Below are positions 6,307 through 6,454 of a stretch of 6,454 nt of DNA, one piece after another. This DNA comes from Oscillospiraceae bacterium (GTDB lineage: Bacteria > Bacillota > Clostridia > Oscillospirales > Acutalibacteraceae), in NCBI GenBank assembly GCA_028706415.1, contig JAQWBK010000084.1, forward strand, positions 1 through 6,454, written 5' to 3'. A program made the translations under genes and the position numbers. Every line of letters starts with the position of its first letter. The stretch's first letter is position 1. The notes beneath the pieces are model-generated. The model searched no databases, was not told the origin of the DNA, and saw only the letters and a program-made list of their open reading frames with translations.

Positions 6307-6335
6307 ATATTAATATTTTAGTAGGAAGGTGTCAA
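6307..6335 (-). promoter_or_regulatory. Predicted sigma-A-type promoter of fhs
   Basis: On the minus strand a perfect -35 TTGACA (6335-6330) is followed after 17 nt by TAATAT (6312-6307), a 4 of 6 match to the -10 consensus in a very AT-rich stretch. A perfect TATAAT lies at 6306-6301, but its spacing of 23 nt from the -35 is too long for a normal promoter. The predicted start point is about 6300, at the outer edge of the inverted-repeat element, giving an fhs leader of about 197 nt. No operator was recognised. Confidence 0.55.
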
Positions 6336-6393
6336 GTTCATTTACGGCACAGGTAATATTACAGGGTTTATACTGCTCTCAAGTAAAAATTAA

Positions 6394-6441
6394 GACATCT
6401 TTGCGGTCTGTTTTCCGCCATACAGCGTTGTTGTCGTCGGC
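6394..6441. repeat. Possible diverged, edge-truncated relative of the 157-bp element interior
   Basis: Several words of the element recur here in the same order and orientation: a CTTT/CTTC-CGG-like segment, then TTCCGCC, two bases, AC, one base, GCGT (6413-6428 versus 6184-6199), then CGTCGGC (6435-6441 versus 6232-6238). The second spacing is much shorter here, 6 nt against 32 nt. The remaining bases to 6454 show no gene. The match is short and judged by eye, so it may be chance. The stretch 6336-6393 holds nothing I can name. Confidence 0.25.
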
Positions 6442-6454
6442 GGGCTTTAATTAT

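Noticed and set aside
1..6454. CRISPR array, tRNA, rRNA, transposase or toxin-antitoxin genes
   Set aside because: No regularly spaced direct repeats, cloverleaf-like or rRNA-like stretches, transposase motifs or small paired genes were seen. Every coding frame of credible length is accounted for by the six genes listed.

Overview
The window looks like ordinary chromosomal DNA from a Gram-positive anaerobe of the class Clostridia, most plausibly an Oscillospirales/Ruminococcaceae-type organism. This is inferred from the gene set (a paired M16 peptidase locus, Lgt, FolD, a 556-557 residue formate-tetrahydrofolate ligase), strong purine-rich Shine-Dalgarno sites, roughly 50% G+C by eye, and AT-rich intergenic DNA. 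The genus cannot be fixed from the sequence alone.

Layout. Plus strand, left half: the 3' end of a yfmF-type M16 peptidase-like gene (1-425, cut by the window edge) overlaps yfmH (412-1707), which carries the HxxEH zinc site. A 96-nt gap with a possible weak terminator hairpin follows. Then come lgt (1804-2859, prolipoprotein diacylglyceryl transferase with an unusual acidic C-terminal tail) and, 14 nt later, folD (2874-3734, methylene-THF dehydrogenase/methenyl-THF cyclohydrolase). Minus strand, right half: fhs (start 6103, end 4430, formate-THF ligase) is followed with no intervening base by an Sfp-type 4'-phosphopantetheinyl transferase (4429-3743). This gene runs into folD tail to tail with only 8 nt between the stop codons.

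Functionally, Fhs makes 10-formyl-THF from formate and THF. FolD interconverts 10-formyl-, methenyl- and methylene-THF, so the two enzymes catalyse consecutive steps of one-carbon metabolism although they are transcribed towards each other. The PPTase activates carrier proteins and appears translationally coupled to fhs. Lgt lipidates prolipoproteins, and the M16 pair belongs to a family that NCBI names after EF-P 5-aminopentanol modification.

The part that standard gene calling does not explain is the 351-nt gene-free stretch 6104-6454 upstream of fhs. It holds a 157-bp element (6143-6299) bounded by perfect 17-bp inverted repeats and possibly flanked by a 4-bp TATT duplication. A second inverted pair is nested inside it. 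A good sigma-A-like promoter (TTGACA, 17 nt, TAATAT) lies just outside it, so transcription of fhs should start at about the first base of the element and the whole hairpin should form the mRNA leader. A diverged sequence resembling the interior of the same element appears at the right edge of the window. No complete new system, CRISPR array, tRNA, rRNA or transposase is visible.
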